A stretch of 35,396 nt of DNA from Lachnospiraceae bacterium (GTDB taxonomy: Bacteria > Bacillota > Clostridia > Lachnospirales > Lachnospiraceae): NCBI GenBank assembly GCA_030540075.1, contig JAUNWX010000022.1:1-35396 (forward strand), in the 5' to 3' direction. The position numbers were made by a program, and so were the translations under genes. Positions 7,677 to 15,186 of this stretch are shown here, in pieces; position 1 is the stretch's first letter; each line of letters begins with the position of its first letter. Below the pieces are notes generated by a model. It worked only from the letters and a program-made list of their open reading frames with translations. It made no database searches and was not told the origin of the DNA.

Positions 7677-7705
7677 TTTAAAAGAACCTCTTTCCATGGT
7701 AGAAT
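7677..7705 (+). promoter_or_regulatory. Promoter of the HerA-like ATPase gene
   Basis: TTTAAA (7677-7682), a 17-base spacer and TAGAAT (7700-7705) with TGG before it (extended -10). Transcription would start near 7712, giving a leader of about 100 nt. Confidence 0.65.
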
Positions 7706-7717
7706 ATAACTATCTAT

Positions 7718-7774
7718 CATCGGATGGCAGAACGGTATTCTGAGCCATCCGATGGGCAGCGGCGAATCGCTGCC
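7718..7774 (+). promoter_or_regulatory. Structured 5' leader: two adjacent hairpins
   Basis: Hairpin 1 has a 10-bp stem (CATCGGATGG 7718-7727 with CCATCCGATG 7745-7754) that extends inward (C-G, then AGAA/TTCT past a GA bulge). Hairpin 2 follows with no gap: GGCAGCG (7755-7761) / CGCTGCC (7768-7774). They precede the ribosome binding site at 7795-7802. The function is unknown, and it does not match a riboswitch class I know. Confidence 0.6.
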
Positions 7775-7810
7775 ACAGGGCGTGAATATTCTCCGGAGGA
7801 GGTTCTTTTT

Positions 7811-9448
7811 ATGTTTTATAACGAAAAAGTCTGGGCAGCAGTGGACATGGATACGCAGGAAAAGGTCTATATCCTGCCGAAGATGGCGAATCGTCATGGT
7901 CTGATTGCGGGCGCTACCGGCACCGGTAAAACCATCACCCTGAAGGTGCTTGCGGAGTCCTTCAGTGATATGGGTGTGCCGGTCTTTCTGTCGGATGTGA
8001 AGGGCGATCTCGCCGGCATGATCCTGCCGGGGGTTGATTCTGAAAACATGCAGAAGCGCATCGCGCGTTTCGGCCTCGCACCGGCGGGCTTCCAGTACCA
8101 GGCCTATCCGACGCAGTTCTGGGATATCGACGGGAAGAAAGGACTTCCGCTTCGCACGACCATCAGTGAGTTCGGACCGACTCTGCTCGGACGGCTCCTC
8201 GGCCTCACACAACTGCAGACCGATATCCTGACGATCATCTTCCGTATCGCAGACGAAGAGAATCTGCTCCTGCTCGACACGAAGGACCTTCGCGCGGTGG
8301 TGCAGTACGTCGCGGAGAATAATAAAAAGTATTCGTCCGAGTATGGCAATATGGCGACGGCCTCGCTGAACGCGATGCTCCGTTCAGTGGTCGCACTCGA
8401 GACGGCCGGCGGCGATAAGTTCTTCGGTGAGCCGGCGATCGATATCCACGACTTCATCCGCACGAACAGTGTCGGTCGCGGCATGATCAATATCCTCGAC
8501 GCCGAATCGACGATTCAGAATCCGCTGATCTACTCCACCTTCATGCTTTTCATGCTGAGCGAGCTTTTCGAGCAGATGCCAGAGGTCGGTGACCCGGAGA
8601 AGCCGAAGATGGTCTTCTTCTTTGACGAAGCCCACCTCCTCTTTAACGGCGCACCGAAGGCGCTCATCGAGAAGATCGAACAGGTCGTGAAGCTGATCCG
8701 CTCGAAGGGCATCGGCGTGTACTTTATCACCCAGAACCCGAGTGATATCCCGGATGGTGTGCTCGCACAGCTCAGCCACAAGGTGGAGCATGCCCTCCAT
8801 GCCTATACGCCAAGTGAGGAGAAGAAGGTGAAGGCCGCAGCAGCTTCCTTCCGTGTGAACCCGAACTTCGATACCATCGAAGCACTTCAGAATCTCGGCA
8901 CCGGTGAAGCACTGATTTCCTTCCTCGACAGCGATGGTAAGCCGGAAGTCGTCCGCCGCTGTGCGGTGCTCCCGCCGGCTTCCCGGATGGGCACCATCGA
9001 TGAGACCGCACGTCTCGCTTCCGTTGTTGCCTCCGATCTCTGCGGAAAATACGACGAAACCATCGACCGCGACTCTGCCTATGAATTCCTGAAGCGTCTG
9101 ACGGACGAGGCAACTGCAAATGCAGCCCGCGCCGCAGAAGAAGCGGAAGCCGCGAAGCTCGCGGAAAAGGAAGCGAAGGAGCAGGCCAAGCTCGCAGAAC
9201 GTGAAGCAAGAGAGCAACAGAAGCTCCTGGAAAAAGAGGCCCTCGCGAAGGCGAAAGCCGAAGAAAAGGCAAAGAAAGATCAGGAACGCATCGTGAAATC
9301 CGTCGGCCGCACCACTGCCGGTACTCTCGGCCGTGAAGTCGGCGGCGCCGTCGGAAAAAGCTTCATGGGCAGCTTCGGAAAGCGCGTCGGTGGGAACGTC
9401 GGTGCAGCGCTCGGCCGCGGTATCCTCGATACCTTATTTGGAAAGTAA
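7811..9448 (+). CDS. HerA-like helicase/ATPase, DUF853 family
   Basis: The 545-residue P-loop ATPase has Walker A GATGTGKT at 34-41 and Walker B FFFDEAH (D272, E273), with a later LIRSKGIGVYFITQNPSD segment typical of the FtsK/HerA superfamily. It matches the DUF853 (YjgR-like) architecture, whose cellular role is not settled; relatives are described as HerA-like DNA translocases. Residues about 440-495 form an Ala/Glu/Lys-rich coiled coil. The C-terminus is Gly-rich (GREVGGAVGK, GKRVGGNVGA), possibly an oligomerisation or membrane-associating tail. ATG 7811 is chosen over the upstream open frame because GGAGGAGG (7795-7802) lies eight bases before it. The gene is host-like in base composition and directly borders the AT-rich island. 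Confidence 0.9.
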   Translation: MFYNEKVWAAVDMDTQEKVYILPKMANRHGLIAGATGTGKTITLKVLAESFSDMGVPVFLSDVKGDLAGMILPGVDSENMQKRIARFGLAPAGFQYQAYPTQFWDIDGKKGLPLRTTISEFGPTLLGRLLGLTQLQTDILTIIFRIADEENLLLLDTKDLRAVVQYVAENNKKYSSEYGNMATASLNAMLRSVVALETAGGDKFFGEPAIDIHDFIRTNSVGRGMINILDAESTIQNPLIYSTFMLFMLSELFEQMPEVGDPEKPKMVFFFDEAHLLFNGAPKALIEKIEQVVKLIRSKGIGVYFITQNPSDIPDGVLAQLSHKVEHALHAYTPSEEKKVKAAAASFRVNPNFDTIEALQNLGTGEALISFLDSDGKPEVVRRCAVLPPASRMGTIDETARLASVVASDLCGKYDETIDRDSAYEFLKRLTDEATANAARAAEEAEAAKLAEKEAKEQAKLAEREAREQQKLLEKEALAKAKAEEKAKKDQERIVKSVGRTTAGTLGREVGGAVGKSFMGSFGKRVGGNVGAALGRGILDTLFGK

Positions 9449-9463
9449 AATCTACGTTCAACA

Positions 9464-9537
9464 TCAGCCCCTGCCACCCACCCTATATAAGCACTGGCAA
9501 CGGAAGCTGGTGGGCCCACCCATGTGGCAGGGGCTGA
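9464..9537. repeat. Large inverted repeat at the left border of the island
   Basis: A perfect 14-bp inverted repeat (TCAGCCCCTGCCAC 9464-9477 with GTGGCAGGGGCTGA 9524-9537) encloses 46 bases that include the palindrome GGTGGGCCCACC (9509-9520). No T run follows, so a simple terminator is doubtful. It may end the ATPase transcript or mark an element border. Confidence 0.65.
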
Positions 9538-9545
9538 GCCTCTAC

Positions 9546-9574
9546 TTGACGAGAAACCTCCTCTGTAGTATACA
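9546..9574 (+). promoter_or_regulatory. Promoter of the mazEF-type operon
   Basis: TTGACG (9546-9551), a 17-base spacer and TATACA (9569-9574). The spacer and -10 lie inside the left arm of the palindrome at 9554-9600, so a protein bound there would block it. Confidence 0.75.
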
Positions 9575-9600
9575 CATAGTATATACTACAGAGGAGGTTT
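9554..9600 (+). promoter_or_regulatory. Operator-like 19-bp palindrome covering promoter and ribosome binding site
   Basis: Arms 9554-9572 and 9582-9600 are perfectly complementary over 19 bp around a 9-nt loop. The left arm covers the promoter spacer and part of the -10. The right arm contains the AGAGGAGG ribosome binding site of the antitoxin. MazE-type antitoxins repress their own promoter through palindromes, so this is the likely operator; in RNA the hairpin could also hide the binding site. Confidence 0.75.
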
Positions 9601-9603
9601 AAT

Positions 9604-9846
9604 ATGCAGGCACAAGTGAAAGCATGGGGAAACAGTCAGGGAATCAGAATCTCCAAAGATATTCTGAACGAAGCACATATATCTGTAAATGATATTCTGG
9701 AAGTGAAAGTCAGCGATGGGCAAATTCTGTTAGCGAAGCCTTTCCGGCATAGAACGCTCGAAGAGCGCGCGAAGGAATATGGTGGGAAACTGAATCTGGA
9801 TGGTGAATTTGATTGGGGCGAGCCATTAGGAAGAGAGGTATGGTAA
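9604..9846 (+). CDS. MazE/AbrB-type antitoxin
   Basis: The 80-residue protein has the SpoVT/AbrB DNA-binding beta-barrel at the N-terminus (QVKAWGNSQGIRISKDIL, then VNDILEVKVSDGQILL) and a polar C-terminal tail (about residues 46-80, including EERAKEYGGKL and FDWGEPLGREVW). In MazE that tail wraps around and neutralises the toxin. It starts at ATG 9604, seven bases after AGAGGAGG. Its stop TAA overlaps the toxin ATG, giving tight translational coupling. It probably represses the promoter through the palindrome just upstream. Base composition is AT-rich like the rest of the island. Confidence 0.92.
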   Translation: MQAQVKAWGNSQGIRISKDILNEAHISVNDILEVKVSDGQILLAKPFRHRTLEERAKEYGGKLNLDGEFDWGEPLGREVW

Positions 9847-10151
9847 TGGCGGAAGGTGTTCACCAGGGAGATGTACTGAAAGTCGATAAGATCAAACTTC
9901 CGGTACTTGTTGTAAGTAAGGACTTCTTTAATCAAACGGGTGAAATCATTGCCTGTCCTGTCTATAATACGGGAAGAGATGACGCTTTGCACATTCGTGT
10001 CCAAACACAGAGCATGGATGGATATGTGCACTGCGAAAAGCTGACATTACTTGATCTTAATGCCAGAGGGTTCGTGAAGTTAAACAGCTTACATATGAAT
10101 GACATCATGAATATAACAGACGCTATCCAGGGGATATTTGATTATATTTGA
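9846..10151 (+). CDS. MazF/PemK-type endoribonuclease toxin
   Basis: The 101-residue protein fits the PemK/MazF fold: an N-terminal HQGDVLKVDK strand, LPVLVVSKDFFNQTGEIIACPVYN (the conserved toxin core where RPVLVLS-type residues sit), and a later DGYVHCEKLTLLDLNARG block. MazF toxins cleave mRNA at short motifs and are held inactive by MazE. The start ATG 9846 overlaps the antitoxin stop (TAATG) with GAGAGG eight bases upstream; the frame is open back to 9813 but that part lies inside the antitoxin. An in-frame ATG at 9840 is possible but too close to the binding site. Cleavage specificity cannot be predicted. Confidence 0.9.
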   Translation: MAEGVHQGDVLKVDKIKLPVLVVSKDFFNQTGEIIACPVYNTGRDDALHIRVQTQSMDGYVHCEKLTLLDLNARGFVKLNSLHMNDIMNITDAIQGIFDYI

Positions 10152-10182
10152 GTAGAAATTACCGATATTTGATAATTATCGT

Positions 10183-10210
10183 TTGTCCGTATTTGGGCCA
10201 GTGCTATTCT
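10183..10210 (+). promoter_or_regulatory. Possible promoter of the recombinase gene
   Basis: TTGTCC (10183-10188), a 16-base spacer and TATTCT (10205-10210) preceded by TGC. The match is modest, and the hairpin at 10248-10297 lies between it and the gene. Confidence 0.35.
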
Positions 10211-10247
10211 TTGTAAGATGAAAAATTACAACAGTGAGACCTACAAG

Positions 10248-10297
10248 AATGTCGCCGTACTGTCGGAGCTTTAATCCGATTGTACGACGACATTTTT
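10248..10297 (+). terminator. Long imperfect hairpin with T run before the recombinase
   Basis: Arms 10248-10267 and 10275-10294 pair over about 20 positions with two mismatches and a GCTTTAA loop, ending in TTTTT. It would terminate mazEF transcripts. As a large dyad beside a recombinase gene it could also be a recombination or regulatory site. Confidence 0.65.
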
Positions 10298-10328
10298 GCG
10301 TGCCTGAATAGCAGTAGAGGAGGATTAA

Positions 10329-10934
10329 TTGAAAAATTCATACGCCTATATTCGTGTTAGTAGTCGGGATCAAAATGAAGACCGGCAACTGAATGCAATA
10401 CACGAACTGAATGTACCGGAAAAGAATATTTATATCGATAGACAGTCGGGAAAAGATTTTGATCGTCCGCAGTACATTCGATTGATAAGTAAATTGAAAA
10501 AGGGGGATCTATTATACATCAAGAGCATCGACCGTCTTGGAAGAAATTATGAAGAAATTCTAGAGCAATGGCGCCTGCTTGTTCGGACAAAATCTATTGA
10601 TATTGTGGTGCTTGATATGCCCCTGCTAGATACGAGGCGTGGTAAGGATCTAATGGGGACGTTTCTAAGCGATGTTGTTTTACAGGTATTGTCTTTTGTG
10701 GCGGAAAATGAGCGCTTGAATATTCGTCAACGTCAAGCAGAAGGGATTGCTGCCGCGAAGAAAAAAGGGGTCCATTTCGGACGGCCATCGAAGCCCTTAC
10801 CAAAAGATTTTGATTATATTTACTGGCAGTGGCAAACGGGAAAAATTACTGGAACGGAAGCGGCGAGAAAATGCGGATTACCACTATCGACGTTTAGATA
10901 TCGGGCGAAAAACTACGGAGACACCTTTTTGTAA
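10329..10934 (+). CDS. Small serine recombinase (resolvase/invertase family)
   Basis: The 201-residue protein has the resolvase catalytic domain: YIRVSSRDQN with nucleophile S11, a later LYIKSIDRLGRNYEEI block with the conserved arginines, and LLDTRRGKDLMGTF. The long E helix (VVLQVLSFVAENERLNIRQRQAEG) follows, then a GRPSKP hinge and a C-terminal helix-turn-helix (ITGTEAARKCGLPLSTFRYRAK). Members recombine short sites by double-strand exchange and act as resolvases or DNA invertases. The start is TTG 10329 after GAGGAGGA (10317-10324). The stop codon lies inside the following terminator hairpin. No transposase is nearby, so a local invertase role is worth considering. Confidence 0.92.
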   Translation: MKNSYAYIRVSSRDQNEDRQLNAIHELNVPEKNIYIDRQSGKDFDRPQYIRLISKLKKGDLLYIKSIDRLGRNYEEILEQWRLLVRTKSIDIVVLDMPLLDTRRGKDLMGTFLSDVVLQVLSFVAENERLNIRQRQAEGIAAAKKKGVHFGRPSKPLPKDFDYIYWQWQTGKITGTEAARKCGLPLSTFRYRAKNYGDTFL

Positions 10935-10966
10935 GAGCTGAATATTACAAAAAGGTGTACTTTTTT
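10921..10966 (+). terminator. Terminator overlapping the recombinase stop codon
   Basis: A perfect 14-bp stem ACACCTTTTTGTAA (10921-10934) / TTACAAAAAGGTGT (10945-10958) is followed by AC and six T (10961-10966). The last bases of the left arm are the TAA stop of the recombinase. Confidence 0.85.
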
Positions 10967-11090
10967 GCACAAAGTATCACCTAACTATTCCACTAGAAAT
11001 ATACCGCTTTACCGTTTGAAAGTCTATTCTACCATACACTTTTCTTCTGCGTAGCAGAACGTTTTTACGATTTACCAAAAAGTACACCTT
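10952..11090. repeat. Inverted repeat flanking a candidate invertible promoter segment
   Basis: AAGGTGTACTTTTT (10952-10965) and its exact reverse complement AAAAAGTACACCTT (11077-11090) enclose 111 bases. Inside, the minus strand has TGG TAGAAT (11031-11026, extended -10 type) pointing away from the methyltransferase. On the plus strand TTCTGC-GTA-GCAGAA (11045-11059) followed by CGTTTTT resembles a terminator facing the methyltransferase. The inversion idea is inference. Confidence 0.5.
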
Positions 11091-11120
11091 CCTGCAAATA
11101 ATCAATGGAGGGTGCTCAAA

Positions 11121-12230
11121 TTGAGTGATGTAAATAACAGTGTATATAGGCCAAAGGTGGTTTCTATTTTTTCTGGCTGCGGTGGTTTGGATTATGGCTT
11201 TCACATGGAAGGCTATGAAACAATCTGGGCAAATGATTTTGCAGAATGGGCGTGTAAATCCTTTGCAGCTAACTTTGGCGATGTAATTCATTATAAGGAT
11301 ATTACGAAGATTGACCCATATACAGATTCGTCCATTCCTGATTGTGATCTTGTTTTGGGAGGATTTCCTTGTCAGGATTTTTCGATTATTTGGAAGCAAC
11401 CGGGGTTGAACGGAACGCGAGGTGGATTATTTCGTCATTTCGCAGAATTTGTTGATGCTAAAAAACCAAAGGCATTTGTGGCGGAAAATGTAAAAGGCCT
11501 GTTAACTGCAAACGGCGGAAAGGCTATAGATACTATCATTAAGGACTTTGAAAGTATCGCTCCGGGATATGTTGTAAAACCGCATCTATATAATTTTGCA
11601 GAGTATGGTGTCCCGCAGTTTAGAGAACGGGTACTTTTTGTTGGGATTCGAATTGATACAGGTTTTGATTTTGTTCATCCGAAGCCTACGCATGGGCCGA
11701 ATGGAAAATTGCCATATGTAACGGCTGGTGAAGCTCTTGCAGGGGTTGAAAAAGTTCCTTCGAATAATGAGAAAATCAACATTAAGGAAAAGACCAGAAG
11801 AATTCTGGAGCTTATTCCAGAGGGAGGGAATTATACGGATATTCCAAAAGACAACCCGCTTTATGTAAAAGGAATGATCAGTCATGTTTATCGCAGAATA
11901 AAACGCGATGAGCCAGCGAAGACAATTATTGCTGCTGGAGGTGGCGGAACATGGGGATATCATTATCCTGAACCTCGACCGTTGACGAACAGAGAAAGAG
12001 CGCGTCTTCAGTCTTTTCCGGATGACTTCATTTTTGAAGGTAGTATTACTGAGGTACGTCGACAAATTGGAAATGCTGTGCCACCGGTTGGCGTTTGTTC
12101 GGTGGCGAGAAGACTTAGGCCATTGTTTACAGGCGATTATATACCGATTGACTTACAGCCGGAATATGACCGTATGAAGTCAATGAATGTTAAACAACGA
12201 TTAGCATATGTAACTTCTCAGATGAATTAA
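11121..12230 (+). CDS. DNA (cytosine-5-)-methyltransferase, modification subunit
   Basis: The 369-residue m5C methyltransferase has all main motifs in order: I (VSIFSGCGGLDYGF, 14-27), IV (GGFPCQDFS with catalytic C84), VI (FVAENVKGL), VIII (QFRERVLFVGIR), IX (RERARLQSFPDDF) and X (QIGNAVPPVG). It would methylate cytosine in a specific site and protect host DNA from the nuclease encoded downstream. A TTG start at 11121 is preferred because GGAGGG (11107-11112) is eight bases upstream; GTG 11112 overlaps that binding site. It is first of a three-gene operon, 11 bases before the endonuclease gene. Composition is clearly AT-rich. No strong forward promoter is visible in the present orientation of the upstream segment. 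Confidence 0.95.
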   Translation: MSDVNNSVYRPKVVSIFSGCGGLDYGFHMEGYETIWANDFAEWACKSFAANFGDVIHYKDITKIDPYTDSSIPDCDLVLGGFPCQDFSIIWKQPGLNGTRGGLFRHFAEFVDAKKPKAFVAENVKGLLTANGGKAIDTIIKDFESIAPGYVVKPHLYNFAEYGVPQFRERVLFVGIRIDTGFDFVHPKPTHGPNGKLPYVTAGEALAGVEKVPSNNEKINIKEKTRRILELIPEGGNYTDIPKDNPLYVKGMISHVYRRIKRDEPAKTIIAAGGGGTWGYHYPEPRPLTNRERARLQSFPDDFIFEGSITEVRRQIGNAVPPVGVCSVARRLRPLFTGDYIPIDLQPEYDRMKSMNVKQRLAYVTSQMN

Positions 12231-12241
12231 AGAGGTGAGAA

Positions 12242-13297
12242 ATGGAATTATTGCTTTCCAATTATCCTCCAATGAAGACATACTATAAATCCTTTTCGGA
12301 TGCTTTTTACGGCCTTTTATCAAAAAGTTTGCGACTTGATATAGCTGTAGGGTATGTTTCGTCTGATGCATTGATAGAGCTTCAAAAGGCGATAGAACTT
12401 AATCACAATATTTCCGAAGTGAATCTAATTGTGGGCATGCATTATTTTGACAAATTCACAAAAGTTCAATATGAAACAGCAATGCGCCTTAATGACTACC
12501 TGCTTAAGGAAAAGAAAGGTGAAGTTCGCTTGGTGACAGCTTTTCGATATCACGGAAAACTGTATTCATACAGTGATCAGAATGGCCCCTTTGCTGGGAT
12601 TGTGGGCTCGAATAACCTTGGCAGTATCGTGGATGGTGGTGTCCGCCAATATGAAAGCTCGATTCTTTGCCAGGAAGAACCACTGATATCTCAAATTAAT
12701 GATTTCATTAAGGCTCTTTCGTGTAAGACCACTTCGAATATCCGAGAATTAGATATCCAGGAATTCAATACGGATAATGCTTTACTTGAAGGACATGAAT
12801 TTGTTGAGAAAGTTTCTCCTCAGCGACTTGCTCATATTTTAAATGCCAAAACAGATATATCCTTTGACATTCCGATCAAAACATATGAAGTATCTCCACA
12901 TAGCAATCTGAATGTGTTTTTTGGGAAAGGGCGAGAATCGAAAAATGGTTTAATTAAGCCACGGCACTGGTATGAAGTTGAATTAATAGTGCCCAAAAAG
13001 ATTACATCTCAACCAGGGTATCCTAAAGCGCTAACAGAGGAGGCAGAGTTTAAGGTAATTACAGACGATGGATGGTCATTCAAATGCAAAGTCAGTGGAG
13101 AATGCAGTAAAAATTTACGTTCAGAAGGCGATTTAAAAATTCTTGGAAAATGGCTTAAAGGCCGACTGGAAAATGCTGGTGTACTGGCTGTCGGAAATCC
13201 TGTGACGTCTAGAACGCTTGAACAATATGGACGTGACACTTTTACGCTGACGAAAACGACACAATCAGGAACCTGGTTTCTGGACTTTGGGGTATAA
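12242..13297 (+). CDS. PLD-family restriction endonuclease, NgoFVII/CglI-like
   Basis: The 351-residue protein has a phospholipase D-type nuclease core: H104-x-K106 (RYHGKLYSY) followed by G122-S-N-N (GIVGSNNLGS), the pattern of NgoFVII-type enzymes and BfiI. Residues about 230-351 (HWYEVELIVPKK, DDGWSFKCKVSG, TFTLTKTTQSGTWFLDFGV) look like the B3-like DNA-recognition domain described for NgoAVII and CglI; that assignment is by resemblance. PLD nucleases cut without metal through a histidine intermediate and work as dimers. GAGGTGAG lies just before ATG 12242. Its position between the methyltransferase and the Z1 ATPase supports the R subunit of an ATP-dependent system. Confidence 0.87.
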   Translation: MELLLSNYPPMKTYYKSFSDAFYGLLSKSLRLDIAVGYVSSDALIELQKAIELNHNISEVNLIVGMHYFDKFTKVQYETAMRLNDYLLKEKKGEVRLVTAFRYHGKLYSYSDQNGPFAGIVGSNNLGSIVDGGVRQYESSILCQEEPLISQINDFIKALSCKTTSNIRELDIQEFNTDNALLEGHEFVEKVSPQRLAHILNAKTDISFDIPIKTYEVSPHSNLNVFFGKGRESKNGLIKPRHWYEVELIVPKKITSQPGYPKALTEEAEFKVITDDGWSFKCKVSGECSKNLRSEGDLKILGKWLKGRLENAGVLAVGNPVTSRTLEQYGRDTFTLTKTTQSGTWFLDFGV

Positions 13298-13299
13298 TA

Positions 13300-15186
13300 A
13301 TGAATTATTTAGAATCCTATCTGAGTAGAATACGAGAGCATAAAAACAGCGCGCTTGCCGATGCCATTAAGAAGACAACGGAAGACATTGTGCCTCAGTA
13401 TATTTCAAATTTCTCCTTCAAAGAGCATGTGGTCAGTTTGCTGGTTGGAGATGTTCAAAGTGGTAAAACAAGCCATATGTTTGGATTGATGTGTGCAGCG
13501 GCGGATGAAGGATTCGTGAATTTCATTCTGCTGACAACAGATAATATTATTCTTCAACAACAAACGTATAAGCGTGCAGTTAATGATCTGTGCGATTTTT
13601 GTGTTTGCGATGAGAATGATTATTTGAAATTAAGTCAGAATAATTTACGAAAACCGGCAGTTATTGTACTAAAAAAGAACACCTCCGTACTTAAACAATG
13701 GAAAAATAACTTGGCGTCAACAAATTTTTGTGTAGGGAATCCCCTGTTTATCGTTGATGATGAGGCAGATGCTGCCAGTTTGAATACTCAAGTCAATAAG
13801 AATCGGCAGAGTACAATTAACAGGGACCTGGAAGCCATAAAAAAGACGAGTTCAAGTAGCATTTACATGCAGGTTACAGGAACGCCACAGTCCATTCTTT
13901 TACAAACCAGGAAAAGTGGTTGGAAACCGTATTTTATATACTACTTTAAGCCTGGAAAAGGGTATCTAGGTGGAGACTTCTTCTTCAAAGAACCTGTATC
14001 TAAGCAAATCATTTTCACTGATGATACAGAGGCGACGGATATCATCAGTGATGATGAATTTCCTGAAAATGGATTAAAAAATGCGCTTGTCACACATTTG
14101 ATTTCTTCTGCGCAAATCCTTTTAAATAGTGGAGATGTTTGTAATTTTTTAATTCATCCGAGTGTGAAGATAGTTCAGCACTCCATATTTGCTTCCAAAA
14201 TTGGAAACTACCTTAATGAAATCGCACATTCCTGGAATGAAGATGAGACACGGGAAGCATTCTTTAGAATGTATGAGTCATTAAAGACGACAAAATCAGA
14301 CATTCTGAAATTTGATGAAATTTATCGCTTTATAGGTGAACAGGTTCAAAATGATAGAATTCGTATTTTGCTTCTGAATTCTATTTCATCTTATGATCAG
14401 AACGTTCAATACGATAAAGGGATAAATGTAATTGTCGGAGGAAATAGTTTAGGACGTGGGGTTACTTTTCCTCAGCTCCAAACTATATATTATTGTCGTG
14501 TTGCTAAATCACCGCAGGCAGATACGATGTGGCAACATGCAAGATTGTTCGGTTATGATCGAGATGCAGATTTGATGAGAGTTTATATGCCGCCAAAGTT
14601 ATACAAATTGTTTTCTGATATTAATCGGACAAATAATAGCATAATTCATCAAATCGAAAATAAGAGTAATGGGACAGATATAAAAATATTCTATCCACAG
14701 GGGCTCAATCCGACACGTAAAAATGTGATTGACAGAAAAGCAGTGACCATTTACTCGGGTGGGGTGAACTATTTTCCGTGTTGTCCATTGAATAAAAATC
14801 TTGCAAACCTAGATAAACTGTTACGCCCGTTTGAAAGTGATGTGTATTCGGTCAATCTGAAATTCATGATAAAATTACTGGATAATATTGATTCAGAACT
14901 TGGTGATTGGAAATCAGACGTCTTTATAAGTTTCCTCAATACGTTACTGGCGTCAAACCCCTCAGAGCAAGGTAAGTTGATTGTCCGTAGAAATAGAGAC
15001 ATTGGTAAAAGTACTGGAACTCTCTTATCAGAAACGGATCGGCTGCTTGGCAATCAATACCAGGATCAAACGGTTTTAACCATGTATAAAATAACGGGTA
15101 ATCAAGACAAAGGATGGGATGGAAGACAAATATGGATTCCAAATTTGAAACTTCCGGGCACTTGTATTTACTACAGTGGAGAATGA
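13300..15186 (+). CDS. Z1-domain helicase-like ATPase of the restriction system
   Basis: The 628-residue protein has Walker A GDVQSGKT (50-57), a literal DEAD box (IVDDEADA, D154-D157), a motif III-like QVTGTPQS, and the Z1 signature block NVIVGGNSLGRGVTFPQLQT followed by DTMWQHARLFGYDRDADL, where the arginines act like motif VI. In the NgoAVII and CglI systems the N (or H) protein has this layout and uses ATP to drive the PLD nuclease after target recognition. ATG 13300 follows the nuclease stop by two bases, so translation is coupled. The C-terminal 200 residues have no motif I can name. No T-run terminator follows; the palindrome starting near 15241 may end the transcript. Confidence 0.9.
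   Translation: MNYLESYLSRIREHKNSALADAIKKTTEDIVPQYISNFSFKEHVVSLLVGDVQSGKTSHMFGLMCAAADEGFVNFILLTTDNIILQQQTYKRAVNDLCDFCVCDENDYLKLSQNNLRKPAVIVLKKNTSVLKQWKNNLASTNFCVGNPLFIVDDEADAASLNTQVNKNRQSTINRDLEAIKKTSSSSIYMQVTGTPQSILLQTRKSGWKPYFIYYFKPGKGYLGGDFFFKEPVSKQIIFTDDTEATDIISDDEFPENGLKNALVTHLISSAQILLNSGDVCNFLIHPSVKIVQHSIFASKIGNYLNEIAHSWNEDETREAFFRMYESLKTTKSDILKFDEIYRFIGEQVQNDRIRILLLNSISSYDQNVQYDKGINVIVGGNSLGRGVTFPQLQTIYYCRVAKSPQADTMWQHARLFGYDRDADLMRVYMPPKLYKLFSDINRTNNSIIHQIENKSNGTDIKIFYPQGLNPTRKNVIDRKAVTIYSGGVNYFPCCPLNKNLANLDKLLRPFESDVYSVNLKFMIKLLDNIDSELGDWKSDVFISFLNTLLASNPSEQGKLIVRRNRDIGKSTGTLLSETDRLLGNQYQDQTVLTMYKITGNQDKGWDGRQIWIPNLKLPGTCIYYSGE

Noticed and set aside
9813-9845. Longer N-terminus for the MazF-type toxin
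   Set aside because: This part lies in the antitoxin gene, has no ribosome binding site, and family proteins begin near the 9846 start.
10248-10297. Second recombination site paired with the 10952/11077 repeats
   Set aside because: The sequence shares no clear word with the 14-bp repeat; a terminator explains the hairpin and T run.
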